A DNA stretch of 64,000 nucleotides, taken from Quillaja saponaria (taxonomy: Eukaryota > Streptophyta > Magnoliopsida > Fabales > Quillajaceae). Numbering within the stretch: the stretch's first letter is position 1; each line of letters begins with the position of its first letter. Below are positions 1-11,683 of this stretch, in pieces. The stretch is taken from assembly GCA_029379385.1 (NCBI GenBank), contig CM055612.1, positions 6,572,001 to 6,636,000 of the forward strand, written 5' to 3'. Under the pieces are notes generated by a model, which saw nothing but the letters and a program-made list of their open reading frames with translations, had not been told where the DNA came from and ran no database searches. The position numbers and the translations under genes were made by a program.

Positions 1-1003
1 ATATTATTCTATTCCCTTATTTTCTGGTCCAAAATATTGTCACAAGCTGTATGAACTAATATTTTCACAAATTTATAGTTTCAAATGTAAATGGCATGTG
101 CCTTGTACCCGAATTGTAGAGATAAATTAATCAAATTGTTGCCTAAACGATTATAAATAGCAATGATCGTTAAATTTAAAAATTAATAGTGTGTTTTTGA
201 AGATTAAAGAATGAAAAGGAATTTATTAACTTGGGAAAAAAAATAGTATTTTAGAATAAAATGAACTTTGGGAATGGGAGTTATAAAGACAAGGAGTCTT
301 CATGGTAATGGAGCTTTGTATGTGTGGTCACATGGATTCCTCTGAGACCTTGTTTGTTTGTTTCTCCCTTAACTTCTTTCACTTTTTTGGACCTTCACCA
401 GCTTTTCATCATCTGTCTCTTTTTCTTGTCCGAGTGTCCGACATAAACATATTATTACGAAATGAAATCATACATATAATAAGTGAATGATTATACTAAA
501 ATTTATACACTCAAAAGTGACTTAAATATTAATTAATTTTTTTAAGGAATTCTCAGTATCTCATATGCCGATCTTAATAGGTTTCACATAAATTAGGATG
601 AGTTAATTACTTTCAAAGTCCAATCAGTTCCTTATTAATCTCGAAGACCAATATCCTAAAACAGTCATTGCTAGCATCATCTGCAAAAACAATGACGAGA
701 ATCTCTCTGTCTGTGACTGTGTCTAGCAAGTAGCAACCTGGTCTACTATGTATTCTCACGTGCAACATGCTGTAGCTTTCGTTTGTTTGACTAAACATCT
801 TTAAAAAGTTGTTGGTCTTTCTTTCTTCATGGAGAAGATGATTGAAAAGGTGAATTTGTTTGATCTTTTGGGTTTGTACGTAGTTCTTGTCCCAAATTAA
901 GTTCCTACCATCCTTCAATAATCAAAAGCTTTCTCTCCACTTTTCTTTGCTCTATATGAGAATTTTTTTTTATATATTTACCCTTTTGAGAGAAAACTGA
1001 GAA
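1..1003. other. AT-rich upstream region of the bHLH gene
   Basis: No gene is supported here. The stretch is AT-rich and should hold the promoter and 5' leader of the bHLH gene that starts at 1004. A 101-codon open frame on the minus strand (613-918) has no recognisable domain. A T-rich tract followed by TATATATT lies around 963-980, close to the start codon, but I cannot place a transcription start. Confidence 0.5.
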
Positions 1004-1880
1004 ATGGCACTAGAAGCTGTGGTTTTCCCACAAGGCCCATTTGGTTATGGAGGTGGAGCTTGGGGACATGATTTATATGCTTTTCAATTAGCAGAAGAAG
1101 AAGATGAAGCCCTTTTGGGAATTATTGACAACAACATAAAGCATAATACTACTAATGCTCTTCATGCAAATTGGGATTCTTCTTCTTCTTCTCCTTCTGT
1201 ATTGCAAAATGGTAAAGATCATTGGGATACAACAAATTCTTCTTCCCCTGAGGCTTGCTGCACCCAAGCTTTTCTTGATCCATCAGTGGAACCCACAGCT
1301 ATGACTGTGACTACTACGAATCGGAGAAAACGACGACGTACAAAGAGCACTAAGAATAAGGAAGAAATTGAGAATCAAAGGATGACACACATTACTGTGG
1401 AGCGTAATCGTCGGAAACAGATGAATGAGTATCTTACTGTGCTCCGGTCCTTGATGCCACCTTCTTATGTTCAAAGGGTAAATCTCTCTTAATTCATTTG
1501 GTTTATTTAATTAATATTATTTATAAAATAAATAAATAAAAACTTATTGTATTTCCTAATTATTTTCAAATATTAAGGTTAATATTGATGTTTTTATTAG
1601 TTAAATTAATAACTGATTTCCTACTTTCAATTTATAAATTATTATTTTCGACGTATGTTAAAATTGGGACAGGCCAATTTTGATGGAAAAAAATAAATTC
1701 TAAGTTGCCGATGATTAGAATATACACAAGTTATTAACTCAGTAATCAAGCATAAAAATGAGATAGTATATAATTAATGTACGAGATCGTATTTTGTAAT
1801 CTGCACTCCAAATAAAATCATAAAATTATTGTGTTGGGTCGATTCAAATGATTAAAACTCTATTTTGGTAATTGTTATCC

Positions 1881-1927
<47 letters not shown>

Positions 1928-2643
1928 ATTTATGATAATACCAATTGCGTCCTTTGGATGCAGGGTGATCAAGCGTCCATTATTGGGGGAGCAATTAATT
2001 TTGTGAAGGAATTAGAGCAGCTGTTACAGTCTATGGAGGGACACAAGAATACAAAGCAAGCACCATCCCAAGACAATAATGGCTTCTCTACTTCCTCTCT
2101 ACCCTTTGCTCAGTTCTTCACATTCCCTCAGTACTCAACTCGTGCGACTCAGTACCACAACACGTCCCCTACAGATACCCAGGCAAAGGGAAACGAGTTC
2201 ATGACTCAGAAACAGTGGGCGGTAGCTGACATAGAGGTGACCATGGTAGATAGCCATGCCAACCTCAAAATACTTATATCAAAGAAAAGCCAAAAGCAGT
2301 TGTTGAAAATGGTTGTTGGGTTTCAAAGTCTGAGGCTTAGTATTCTTCATCTCAATGTTACAACTGTGGACCAAATGGTCCTTTACTCTGTTAGTGTAAA
2401 GGTAAATTGCCTTTTTGCTAATTTCATTTGCTTTTAGCTCTCTTACGTATGAGCATAAGTATGTCGGTAATCAATGATAGTCCAATTTTTATTTTATTTT
2501 TTAGAATTTAATTCTTGTAATTAACATTGTCTAAAATGATTGAACAGCTTGAGGAAGGGTGTGAGCTGAATACTGTGGATGAAATAGCAGCTGCTGTGAA
2601 TCAACTATTACGCAGGATTCAAGAGGAAGCAGCTTTCTGCTGA
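1004..2643 (+). CDS. bHLH transcription factor, group Ia (bHLH94/96-like)
   Basis: Three exons, 1004-1477, 1964-2401 and 2548-2643, with GT-AG borders and matching phases, give about 335 aa. The N-terminus [10 protein letters not shown] is typical of the plant bHLH94/96/99 subgroup. A basic stretch (NRRKRRR, about residues 106-112) precedes the bHLH domain at about 127-183. The basic helix carries H129, E133 and R137, the His-Glu-Arg set that reads E-box DNA (CANNTG). The loop falls at the first splice junction, and helix 2 ([19 protein letters not shown]) opens exon 2. The C-terminal third resembles the ACT-like dimerisation fold common in this group ([17 protein letters not shown]). It should act in the nucleus as a dimer; group Ia includes the stomatal regulators SPCH, MUTE and FAMA, but this protein belongs to the less studied bHLH94/96 branch. 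The exact orthologue is not settled. Confidence 0.9.
1884..1922. repeat. (TA)n microsatellite in bHLH intron 1
   Basis: About 19 uninterrupted TA dinucleotides lie near the 3' end of intron 1 of the bHLH gene, about 40 bp before the acceptor. This is a likely length-polymorphic marker. Confidence 0.95.
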
Positions 2644-5600
2644 TGGAAAGTGAAAAACATAGTATTAATATCGTTTATGTTCCTTTTTGGTTGTAATTAC
2701 TATAATGTCCCTTCTTATTTGGTGAATAATTTGTGAACATTTCCAGAAGTATGAATGCATTTGTGTCTGCTTGTTGACTACTAAGAGCCTCTTTTTTTAT
2801 TTAAAATTATATATTATAAATGATAATCAAATTATTAATTATTTAAAAATTATAATTGAGTTTTGGATTATGTAATAATTATATAAAATGCTTGATAAAA
2901 TTTCTTATAATCTGTAAAATAAGTATTTTTTTTTTTTTTGGTAATAGTAAAATAAGTAATTAGAATTGAGTCAGTATTTGATAAAATAATTGTTCAGTTA
3001 ATTCTTTTTTATTACATTTTGCAAAAAAAGCATTAGAATTAAGTTGTGAGTGATATGTTAAGGATATTACAGTATTATTTGATGTTTATTTTTTTCTTTT
3101 TTGATTATAATTCAAAAAAAAATTGTAATCAAACATTCAACTTCTAAATTATCTTATTATAATTAGGTTTGATTAGCAACAAATGTATATGTATACATAA
3201 AATTAGTAGTTTCTAAACATATATCAAACTCCATGTGTCATTTTGAAGGGAAAGAGACGATATTATTTGAAGCTAGCAATAAAATAATTTGGTCTAGCAG
3301 CTGAGTACTTGAGTTTTTGTTATTTTGCTCTATGTGAGAGTATTGTGACTTGAGTTCAATCCTTTCGAAGGCTATTTACATAATTTTTTTTAATTTCGTC
3401 ACTACAAATTTATCTTATTTCTATCACTAAATTTATCTTATTTTTAAAAATTATTTTTTTCTCAAATACACAAGACAATTAAAAGTAAATAAATAAACTT
3501 TAAGTAAACAAAACAAAAATTGTAAAACTAACAAGTCATTCTTTTTGTTGAAAATAAATAAATCTTGTTAAACGTAATTTATTGTAGTCAAAATTTAGTT
3601 TTTTCAAATTTGTTAACTAAAATTACAAATGAAAAATTGTTTGGTTCCCTAGGGATTCCATTCAATCAAATTATAAACAAGTATGTAAAGTTGATAAATA
3701 AATGTAGCACCTTAGAAAGAAAAAAAAAGCCTAAATTAATTTATTTTATATTAAAGTAATTAAGATTATGTAAAAATTTCAAAAGAATATGAAAGTTTAA
3801 ATAATTTTTTCCTACAATAAGATGCATTTAAAAAACAAAAAAAATTGGCAAGTTAACTTCAAAATCAAAACAAAAACATAACAAAGAAAGTGAAAAATGT
3901 AAAATTTACTTATTAATAATTTATTTTCTAAGGTTATTTTATAAATATAATTTTTAGGAATAATGTGTTATTTTAGCCATTGGAGTTTTTTTTTTTTTTT
4001 TCATAATAATAAGTTTGTTTGGCTTAATATGTATAATGAGAGGTAGTTCTCTCCCTTACCATAAATTTTTATTCTAGACGAAAATGGAATTTGATAGTCA
4101 CCTTCACCATTAGTTAATTTCAAATGTTTGGATATATTAGCATATTTTACCTTTAGGAATGTATTATTATTTATATATATATTTACTTTAAATTATATTT
4201 CTATTTTAAAAATACTATTAATTTAATTTTTATTTATAACTCATTTTAAGATGAATAATATCATTTTATAGTTACTTAAAAAACTAAATAATATTAAATC
4301 ATACTTATTTCTTAATAAAAATATGAATATAAGTACAAATATTTTATCTCAACTTAAAGATTTAGGAATGTGTGTATTTTAAAAATAGTAGATATGTCTA
4401 TAATATCATTGTAATACACGGAGGATTAGAATTATATATATATTATTAAGAAATGGAAAATATGTAGGGTAGCCCACACATTATGATAGGAAATATTATA
4501 TCTACATCACTACCACTATATCTAAAAAAAAAAAAACACCACCGCACCCATGTGAGAGTCGAAATTAGAATAGTTTCATTATAATTTTAAAAATATTAAT
4601 ATAACATCGACCAGGACTATGTAAAAATCCTAATAACGAAGATAATCAGTTAAATTTTCAAATCACTTATATATCATCCTCTGGTCATCACACGTATGCC
4701 TGATGCTTTTTTTTTTTTTTTTTTTTGCTACATATTTTAATCCATAAAAAATTTAGTCGACCAAATACATTTACATGCATGTATGTAAAATGAGGTTTTT
4801 GACTAATTAAACAAACTTTCACATCCAAAGCCCATGAAGGGCCATTAATTTTTGTTGTCACTTTAGGGACAAAAAAAGGTGGATCAAGAAAAAGCAGGTA
4901 GCTAGTGGAGGAGAAAGAAAAGGTGTATATATATGGCTTGTCTTGATTTTAAAGAGCCGACCTTTAATCTTTAAATCCATTGGATTGAATATATAATACA
5001 CTATTAATATTGCTTCCAAATTGAGTTACTTAGTTAGCACTTTTTGAAATTCTTGAATTTTCCCTTTTTCTGGGTCCCAGAATTATTGAAAGTTAAAATA
5101 TTCATTTTTTGTACATTACATTATTATCCCCAAAGTGTGCAGTGGAATTGTCTTTAAGGATAACTAGTAACCTATAGATTCAAAAGCACACTTGATTTTA
5201 TGAGGCACGCTGTTCATGTGACATGCATGGCACATTAGAAATAATTAATTGCATATTTAAAACTACTAAAACTAGAACAAACTTCATCCATATAATCAAA
5301 ATGATTATGGGTGTGGAACCGGGTGAGACTGTGCTAGTGGAGGCCAAATATTACTCGACTTTACCAAGTCGGGTAAATTAAAATCTCATACAATTTTGAA
5401 AATCGAGTGACCGGGTCAGAGAAAATTTTACTAGATATCAAATTCAAGTGGGTCAGACAAATTAAAAATTTGATAATTGATAAAATTATTTTAACCTATA
5501 CTAATTTTCAAAATATTAAAAAAATAACTTACATTTTTTATAATTAAATAAAATAAATTAAAAGTTTTAACATTACAAAACACAATTAAAACTTAAAATA

Positions 5601-7107
5601 ATAATGCCTATTTAACAATAAGTAAAAATCTAATATCTAAGAATGTTTCATATTTAGGCATAATATTTATATTTAAAAAATCAGGAGGGTAGGATTAATC
5701 CGGGTTCAAAAAAAATTAATCTGATCACCTGACCCATTTTAGAATAAAGAATAAAAAATCACCTAACTTTAAATCTGATTCTTCATGGGTTGTTAGGCTT
5801 AAGAAAGATTCGGCAGTTTGATGGGTTTTTGTTACACCCCAAAAAAATGTTGATGGACTTCAACAATGAATTTCCGTATTAGAAACAAGTCATCTAATTA
5901 TAAATAAAGAATACGTTATGTAACTTGGTTCATACACACTTAAGTATAATCTCTAATTAGTTGGAATAAAAGAATTTAGGGCCTTGTCATTTAGGCTTGG
6001 TATTGTTCCAGAAAGCACAATCTTGGGTTCGGAGTTCACTAAAAAGATTAACCCAGTCCACAATAAAAGGGCCCAATTAGGCCTAAAGTTGAATTCTGCT
6101 TAGAGCTGACAATAGAGGAATACTAGCTCCATAAGTAATTACAGGTCCAACCTAATTAGGTAATGTTTGGTAGTTGAAATAGTAGATTGGTTTGGCATAT
6201 ATTACCACCAAACATGTCACGTACAGGTTTGGTATTAACTATTAAGTATTAAATATTAACTCATACTCACCAACATTATTCCAATTAACTTACTGACATA
6301 ACAAATTCCTGTGCAGGAAAGGCTATACCCTGTTTGATATCGAATTTGGATCGAAAAAAGTTTGGGTTAGATCAAATTAAGATCAATACGTAGATAAACA
6401 CAAACATGCATGTAGAAAGAGTTCAGAAAAAAAAAAAAAAACAAGAAAATTTTAGGTTGGATCGAATTTTAACTATTTTGTATTAGATCATTGTCGGATC
6501 GTAAATTTTTTTAATAAATTCAAATGGGTGAAGATCTTGGTCCTCTCTGATTCATTGTCATGCTGAAACTTTCATTGATATATTTCACTTCAATGCTTAA
6601 CTAATTTGAATAAATTTAAAACTTTTTTCCTAACCCTTCTTGAAAATTTTGGGTTGAGTTCAATGGTACATAGCAGAAATTTATAGTGTGAAAATTCCAT
6701 CACCACAAATTAGTTTCTTACTTACAAACTGATATAGATTAAGCTTGTAGAGAGATACCATACAGAAAACCAGAAAAACAACCATATAGAAAACTCGGTT
6801 AATGTTCTTGAAAGAAAACCGGTACCTTTCCCTTTTAGGCATCAAACTTTTCCTGCATATCTCACTTCCTAAAACAGCAGAGTTATGTCAGTGACACTTC
6901 ACAACTTCATAAAACAGCAGCTGATATATCTTTCTGTTTGTATGAAGCCAAACTTATTAAGCAATTTTAAGACTATTTCAAAATACTACATCATATGGTT
7001 GTAAAAACAATTTTGGATCCCCCAAAAGTTTGAGAGCATGTGGGAGATTGTGTTGCAGTTTTGTCACCAAAAAGAGTGAAAAATTATTTACTTGGGATGA
7101 CTTGTAT
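2644..7107. other. AT-rich intergenic region
   Basis: About 4.5 kb without a supported gene. It holds long A or T runs (for example near 2930, 3990, 4520, 4710 and 6430), a possible SINE at 3285-3400, and GGGTC/CGGGT-rich low-complexity text around 5310-5830. I saw no protein domain in any frame. The first 100 bp or so probably carry the 3' UTR of the bHLH gene, and the last part the 3' UTR of the ATL gene. Confidence 0.6.
3285..3400 (+). mobile_element. Possible tRNA-derived SINE
   Basis: TTGGTCTAGCAGCTGAGTAC resembles a polymerase III A box. About 55 bp further, TTGAGTTCAATCC resembles a B box (GGTTCRANNCC). The order and spacing match plant tRNA-derived SINE heads, and a T-rich tail follows at about 3387. 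No clear target duplication was found, so this is a family-style match only. Confidence 0.35.
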
Positions 7108-8247
7108 TTAGGGTCTGTCATCTGTCGCGGATACGATACTTCCGCCACTGGAATATGATCTTTTCAAAGAAACTGGGCTTTTCTGCAAACATTGTGCAAT
7201 TGGGGAATGAACCATTGTTTTCAAGATGCTTGAATATTCACCATCTTTTTTGGCAGGAATACCAGTATCATCCTCACTATGATTACCTGGATTGCTTTCG
7301 GCCTCTACAGGACCAGGGTTAGCCAGACCTGAATAATTTCTTGCAATCCGTATAGAGCTCATTGAAACAGACCTCGTCACTGTCTGTTTCTCATCATTCA
7401 AACCCACCTTCGAAATTATTTCATCATTTAAGTCATGGGGTTCCCCTGTTTCCCCTGTTCGAGCTCTGTTTTCTAAGACATCATTAACAATTACCACTTG
7501 ATTGTCACTAAATTCACCATCAATCCCAGGATTCTCTATCGAGGTCTCTTCATTTCTTGCCAAATTGTTAGAATTTTCGTCTATTGAAACCAAAGAAGAT
7601 ATGGAATTGTCAGAACTTACATTGTTAAGGACGATACTGGCACGACAAAGTGGACAATTGGTATGAGAACTTAACCATGTATCAATACAGTGAATATGAA
7701 AGGCATGGCTGCATTTTGGCAAGAGTCTTAGAGTTTCATCCTCCTGAAACTCGTTTAAACACACCGAACACTCGGTCCCTTCAATTAAACCCTCACCCTT
7801 CTTGTACTTACAAATAGTAATTGAATTGATTATTGATTGTTGCAGACCAACCGTGGTGATAAACCAGATAGGATGATGCAACTGATTCTCAAATGTCTCG
7901 TCAGAATTGCTATCTGAATCGGAAGGAGACCGTGCTTCATCCAAGGAGTCATTGTTTCTTGGACTGCACCAATTGCCACCGGACTTGGCTTTGATAAGAA
8001 AGCAACTTACAAGAACAATGAAGGCTGTGATTAAGGAAACCATGACGATCAAGTGGGGAGGTATGGGATTATTTTCCTTTGGTTGATCGGGTGGAAAGAT
8101 AGTATAAGGCTGAGGCAGCGGTGAGATATAGTAGCCTGAGAAAGGGTAACAATTTTGAGGACATTCTGGTTCACAAAAACCATGACAATCTATAGTTTGG
8201 TTTGTTGCAGGTAATGTAGGAAAGAGCTTTCTGTGTTTCTTGGCCAT
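7108..8247 (-). CDS. RING-H2 finger E3 ubiquitin ligase, ATL family
   Basis: Intronless, about 379 aa from the ATG at 8247. I prefer this start because [10 protein letters not shown] matches the usual N-terminus of ATL54-like proteins; an in-frame ATG eight codons upstream (8271) would give 387 aa. An N-terminal Cys/Pro-rich segment ([13 protein letters not shown]) is followed by one membrane helix at about residues 65-85 and an acidic Ser/Asp stretch. A GLQ variant of the ATL GLD motif comes before the RING-H2. The RING-H2 (about 150-191) has all eight zinc ligands in C-x2-C-x15-C-x1-H-x2-H-x2-C-x10-C-x2-C order and the E2-contacting Trp (CIDTW). The long Ser/Asn-rich tail ends with a KRSYSSGG motif. 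It should transfer ubiquitin at an endomembrane or plasma membrane; the substrate is unknown. Lack of introns is normal for this family. Confidence 0.93.
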   Translation of the reverse strand: MAKKHRKLFPTLPATNQTIDCHGFCEPECPQNCYPFSGYYISPLPQPYTIFPPDQPKENNPIPPHLIVMVSLITAFIVLVSCFLIKAKSGGNWCSPRNNDSLDEARSPSDSDSNSDETFENQLHHPIWFITTVGLQQSIINSITICKYKKGEGLIEGTECSVCLNEFQEDETLRLLPKCSHAFHIHCIDTWLSSHTNCPLCRASIVLNNVSSDNSISSLVSIDENSNNLARNEETSIENPGIDGEFSDNQVVIVNDVLENRARTGETGEPHDLNDEIISKVGLNDEKQTVTRSVSMSSIRIARNYSGLANPGPVEAESNPGNHSEDDTGIPAKKDGEYSSILKTMVHSPIAQCLQKSPVSLKRSYSSGGSIVSATDDRP

Positions 8248-8770
8248 TAAAAGTTTGAATGAGGAAATCAAAGACAGAAATGGGGAAAGAGAAAAGAGAT
8301 GGGATCGTCTTTGGGAAGCATGGTAGTAAGTATTGTTTGAATTGAAGGAGAAGAAATGCCAATTTCTTTTTCATATGTGCGTTTGTTGTGTTTGGTAATT
8401 AGTACCTAGTTGAAAGAAGCCTCATGCCTTCTTAGTTTATTTAGTCATATGATTGATTTCTTGCATTTACATTCTCCAAAAAATAAAAACAAAAAGCAGC
8501 TCATTTTTTATTTTAGCACATGGCTATCAATTTGTTCTTAGAGTTCTAAGAAAATCATAATTTTCTCCGTCACCACAATAAACAACTGACAAGTAATGAG
8601 AGGGTTTATAGGTTAATAACGATATGCTAGCCTAATTAACTCATATTTACAAAAATATTTTATAAAATTCACGACTTAATATGTAAGTTTTGAAATTAAA
8701 GAGAGAGACGATTTAAATTTAAAATATTCTAACAGAAGTTAATATAATTTAAAATGAGAAAAATTAGAGA

Positions 8771-9110
8771 ATGGAGGAGCATTTCATGGTTTTTGGTGCC
8801 AAGTCCCTTTCAAGGATGACCAAACCCCATCTTCAAGTTAGTGTTTATTATATGTCTAAATAATAAGTCTTGGGTATGCAGTCATGATCAAGATAACAAT
8901 TATCTATCTGAAACAATTTTCTTCCTTTTCTTCCCATGCTTAAGCTGAATATTTATTTGACTCACATGTATTGCTTTGTTGCTAATGCAGGTAGATGAAT
9001 GGAGGCAAATGGTTCACCGGTTCAGTAAAGTAAACAGTGGGGGAACCAGTTTTGGATCAAAAGAAGCTGATGGGCAAGGATTATGTGAAAGAATAGATCA
9101 CATTTTGTAA
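8771..9110 (+). CDS. Candidate small two-exon gene, 61 aa, unknown
   Basis: Exon 8771-8836 begins MEEHFMVFGAKSLSRMTK. A donor GTTAGT follows, then a 154-bp intron ending TTGCTAATGCAG, then exon 8991-9110 that begins VDEWRQMVHRFSKV and ends in TAA. Both junctions are phase 0. The start has a strong context (AGAATGG) and an in-frame TAG just upstream. The two exons are visibly less AT-rich than the intron and flanks. No signal peptide, membrane helix or known domain is visible; the product would be a small basic, soluble protein. It is divergent from the ATL gene, about 520 bp from its ATG. It could instead be the tail of a decayed larger gene. Confidence 0.4.
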
Positions 9111-9959
9111 CTACATATCTTTTTCAAAAAGCAATCAGTGTCTAAGAGAGAATTTTGTGCACAGATTTGAAAGCAATGAGAAAAATCAATATGCTGGTGA
9201 GAAAAAAATCCAACTGAAAATTTGATTTAACAAGATCACTAATGTGTAGCAGGTGCTTGATCAAATCCTTGATTAATTCTTTGTCAAGATAAGGGTTTTA
9301 CCAATTAGTCATATTGATACTTTGAGGTGTTGTGCTTTTTTTTAATTTAGCAATCATACTGGAACTAAAAAATTTATAAATTTTTTGAAATTCATGACCT
9401 GTCTAAGAAGATTTAAGGATAAAGAGAGCACACATTCTTAATTATCAAGTCAATCCTAGAGTGTGATCTTGTGCTTTTAAGCCAAGAAAATAATAATAAG
9501 AGTGACAAGCCTAACATATCTTCAAATTTATATATCCCAAATCATTACAAAACTAGTTGATATATTTCAATACATTAATCTCTTTCTCCATTCATTCTTA
9601 AACTTTTTATATTTATATTTTTCTTTTCATTTCTATCCACGAAATTGTTTCTCATCCTCCCACCAATAGAATCTTCTCATATTTCATGCTGAAACATTTA
9701 AATATAATCTTTACATAATCAAACCATCTTAAATCTTGATCTCTTCAAATTATATGAAATTTTTTATTTTATTTTTTTATCATATATTTAAGCGCTAGCT
9801 TAACATACATCTAGATCATAAAATCCGAATAAATTGTACAAGAATGAAATTGATTTCAGATTCTGTACCATGTAGCATTTTACGATTCTTTAACCACGTT
9901 TATGATCTTTAAGACTGTTGACTGTTGTTATGTACACAAAGTTCTTTTACTCAATTACT

Positions 9960-10690
9960 CAATCAGAGTAAATTAAAATCATTATTATAGATTCATTCTT
10001 TAGGTCATAATTTGTCTTAATTTATTTTGTATTCTTATGTGATTAGTTAGATCAACTCTATTATAATTTATATTTGCATTCTCTATGCCTCTTATTATTC
10101 CAACTTAGTATCATAGTTTAGGTTCTCAAAAAGTTAGCCCTCAAAGGTTGCCGCCTCTCTCTTATGGCAGTAGGCTGCAGCCACCTCGCCATCAATTAAT
10201 GTATATGTAATATAAATTACCTTTTGATTTATCATCATCTATTTCAAATCTTCAAATTCTTTTCCAATTTATCAACCATCACCTTCAATAATTGACATAT
10301 TTTCTTAATATTCGTTCTCAATAGATGCTTCTGCATCTATAAATAATATTTTCAATGATTGACCATTTACAAAATCACAAAACTCATTATTTTTCTCGAC
10401 TTCAGCACCCACAAACGATCTTGACTGTTTGCTCTTTTATGTCTTATCTATCCTACAAAGGGCACAAACTATTGACAAAAGAGTTTTGCTTGATTTCCAA
10501 ACTTAATTTGATTTCGATTCAACCACATTGAGTTTGAGAAGAGTCAAAGTAAATTATAATTTACTCTGTATTTTTATGTGATTAGTTAAGTTAATTCTAT
10601 TATATTTTGCATAGACATGCTTTGTCTATATATAATTCATATTCCTTTCATTACTCTAACTTATTCTATGTACAACAATCAACTAATAAA
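9960..10690 (+). mobile_element. Decayed short LTR retroelement (probable)
   Basis: Two related AT-rich segments, about 9965-10110 and 10540-10690, share the word ATGTGATTAGTTA and a CTCTATTATA-like continuation. After the first copy, AGTATCATAGTTTAGGTTCTC resembles a degenerate copia primer-binding site (TGGTATCAGAGC). Before the second copy, CATTGAGTTTGAGAAGAG resembles a degraded polypurine tract. The interval between them is only about 430 bp and carries no coding domain. The boundaries are approximate. Confidence 0.4.
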
Positions 10691-10946
10691 AGAAATCTCA
10701 CATTAGACCCACTTATCTATTAGTGAGAGTGTGTTAAAAACCTCTGTTTACCTAATCCTCCCTAAAATAATCTTAGCAATGATACTATATATACCTGATA
10801 AAGCGACTTTTCCTGCAAAAGTTTGGTCCGATCCAATGGAGTTCTTAATTTTGTATTATATACATGTTCAAAACATGTGGTATTTTGGTCCCTATCAAAC
10901 CAAACAATGCAATTGACTAATAGTTCCAGCAACAACAAAAGACTAT

Positions 10947-11068
10947 AGTAATATTATTGGAAAATAAGAATCATTTCAATATTTTTCATACGTTTTGCAC
11001 AGAAAAACAACAACAATATTATTAGAAATGAAGAATGATTTTAATATTTTCATATGTTTTGCACAGAT
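10947..11068 (+). repeat. Diverged tandem duplication, unit about 60 bp
   Basis: Two adjacent copies share AATATTATT, AATATTTT and TTTTGCACAG in the same order, offset by about 60 bp. No coding content. Confidence 0.6.
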
Positions 11069-11683
11069 GTTGACGTAGGATAAAAAAGACCCGCTAATAT
11101 GTCCAATGTCCCTAATGCAATACGAAGAGAGACTATTCGAAATCCATAAAACTATTACCGACGAATATAATGGAAGGCGTGTTTGACTATGAAATAAAGA
11201 AAAGAAAATTTGACTTGCTAGCTAGTATATATGACCAAATGTATTATTATTATTATATATGATATTAATTATATAATTGAAATCTAAAATTTAACTATAT
11301 TTATTATTATTAGGGTTATAATTTTCTAATTTGATGATTTAAGACTTTATCAATTAGGAATTTAAAGTTATTCAACTAGTATTATTATATTAAGGATTTT
11401 ATTGTAATAAAATTTTGTTTTTAAGTTTATAGGGCTATTAGAATATTACGGTTATCTAAAGGCGTATATATCTATATATCCCTTGACATCTCTTTATTTT
11501 CTCCATGTTCTCCCTCTTAATAGTTGCTACACCCCCATATTTCTTAATTATAACTCAAACTTATTTACTTTGCATTCTCAATTATTCTAAAATTAACCCC
11601 CTCCCTCTCTCATCACAAATAGCTCCATCTTGATCAAGAAATCTTCTCAGAGATAAGTTTCTCAAACTTTGATTCATCACATC

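Larger units (their letters stand above)
9111..11683. other. AT-rich intergenic region with repeat relics
   Basis: No supported gene. It contains a decayed LTR-like pair (9960-10690) and a short diverged tandem duplication (10947-11068). The final part, about 11450-11683, should be the promoter and leader of the next gene. Confidence 0.55.

Noticed and set aside
613..918. 101-codon open frame on the minus strand upstream of the bHLH gene
   Set aside because: No recognisable domain, no supporting splice or promoter context, and it lies in the expected bHLH promoter. Chance open frames of this size are common.
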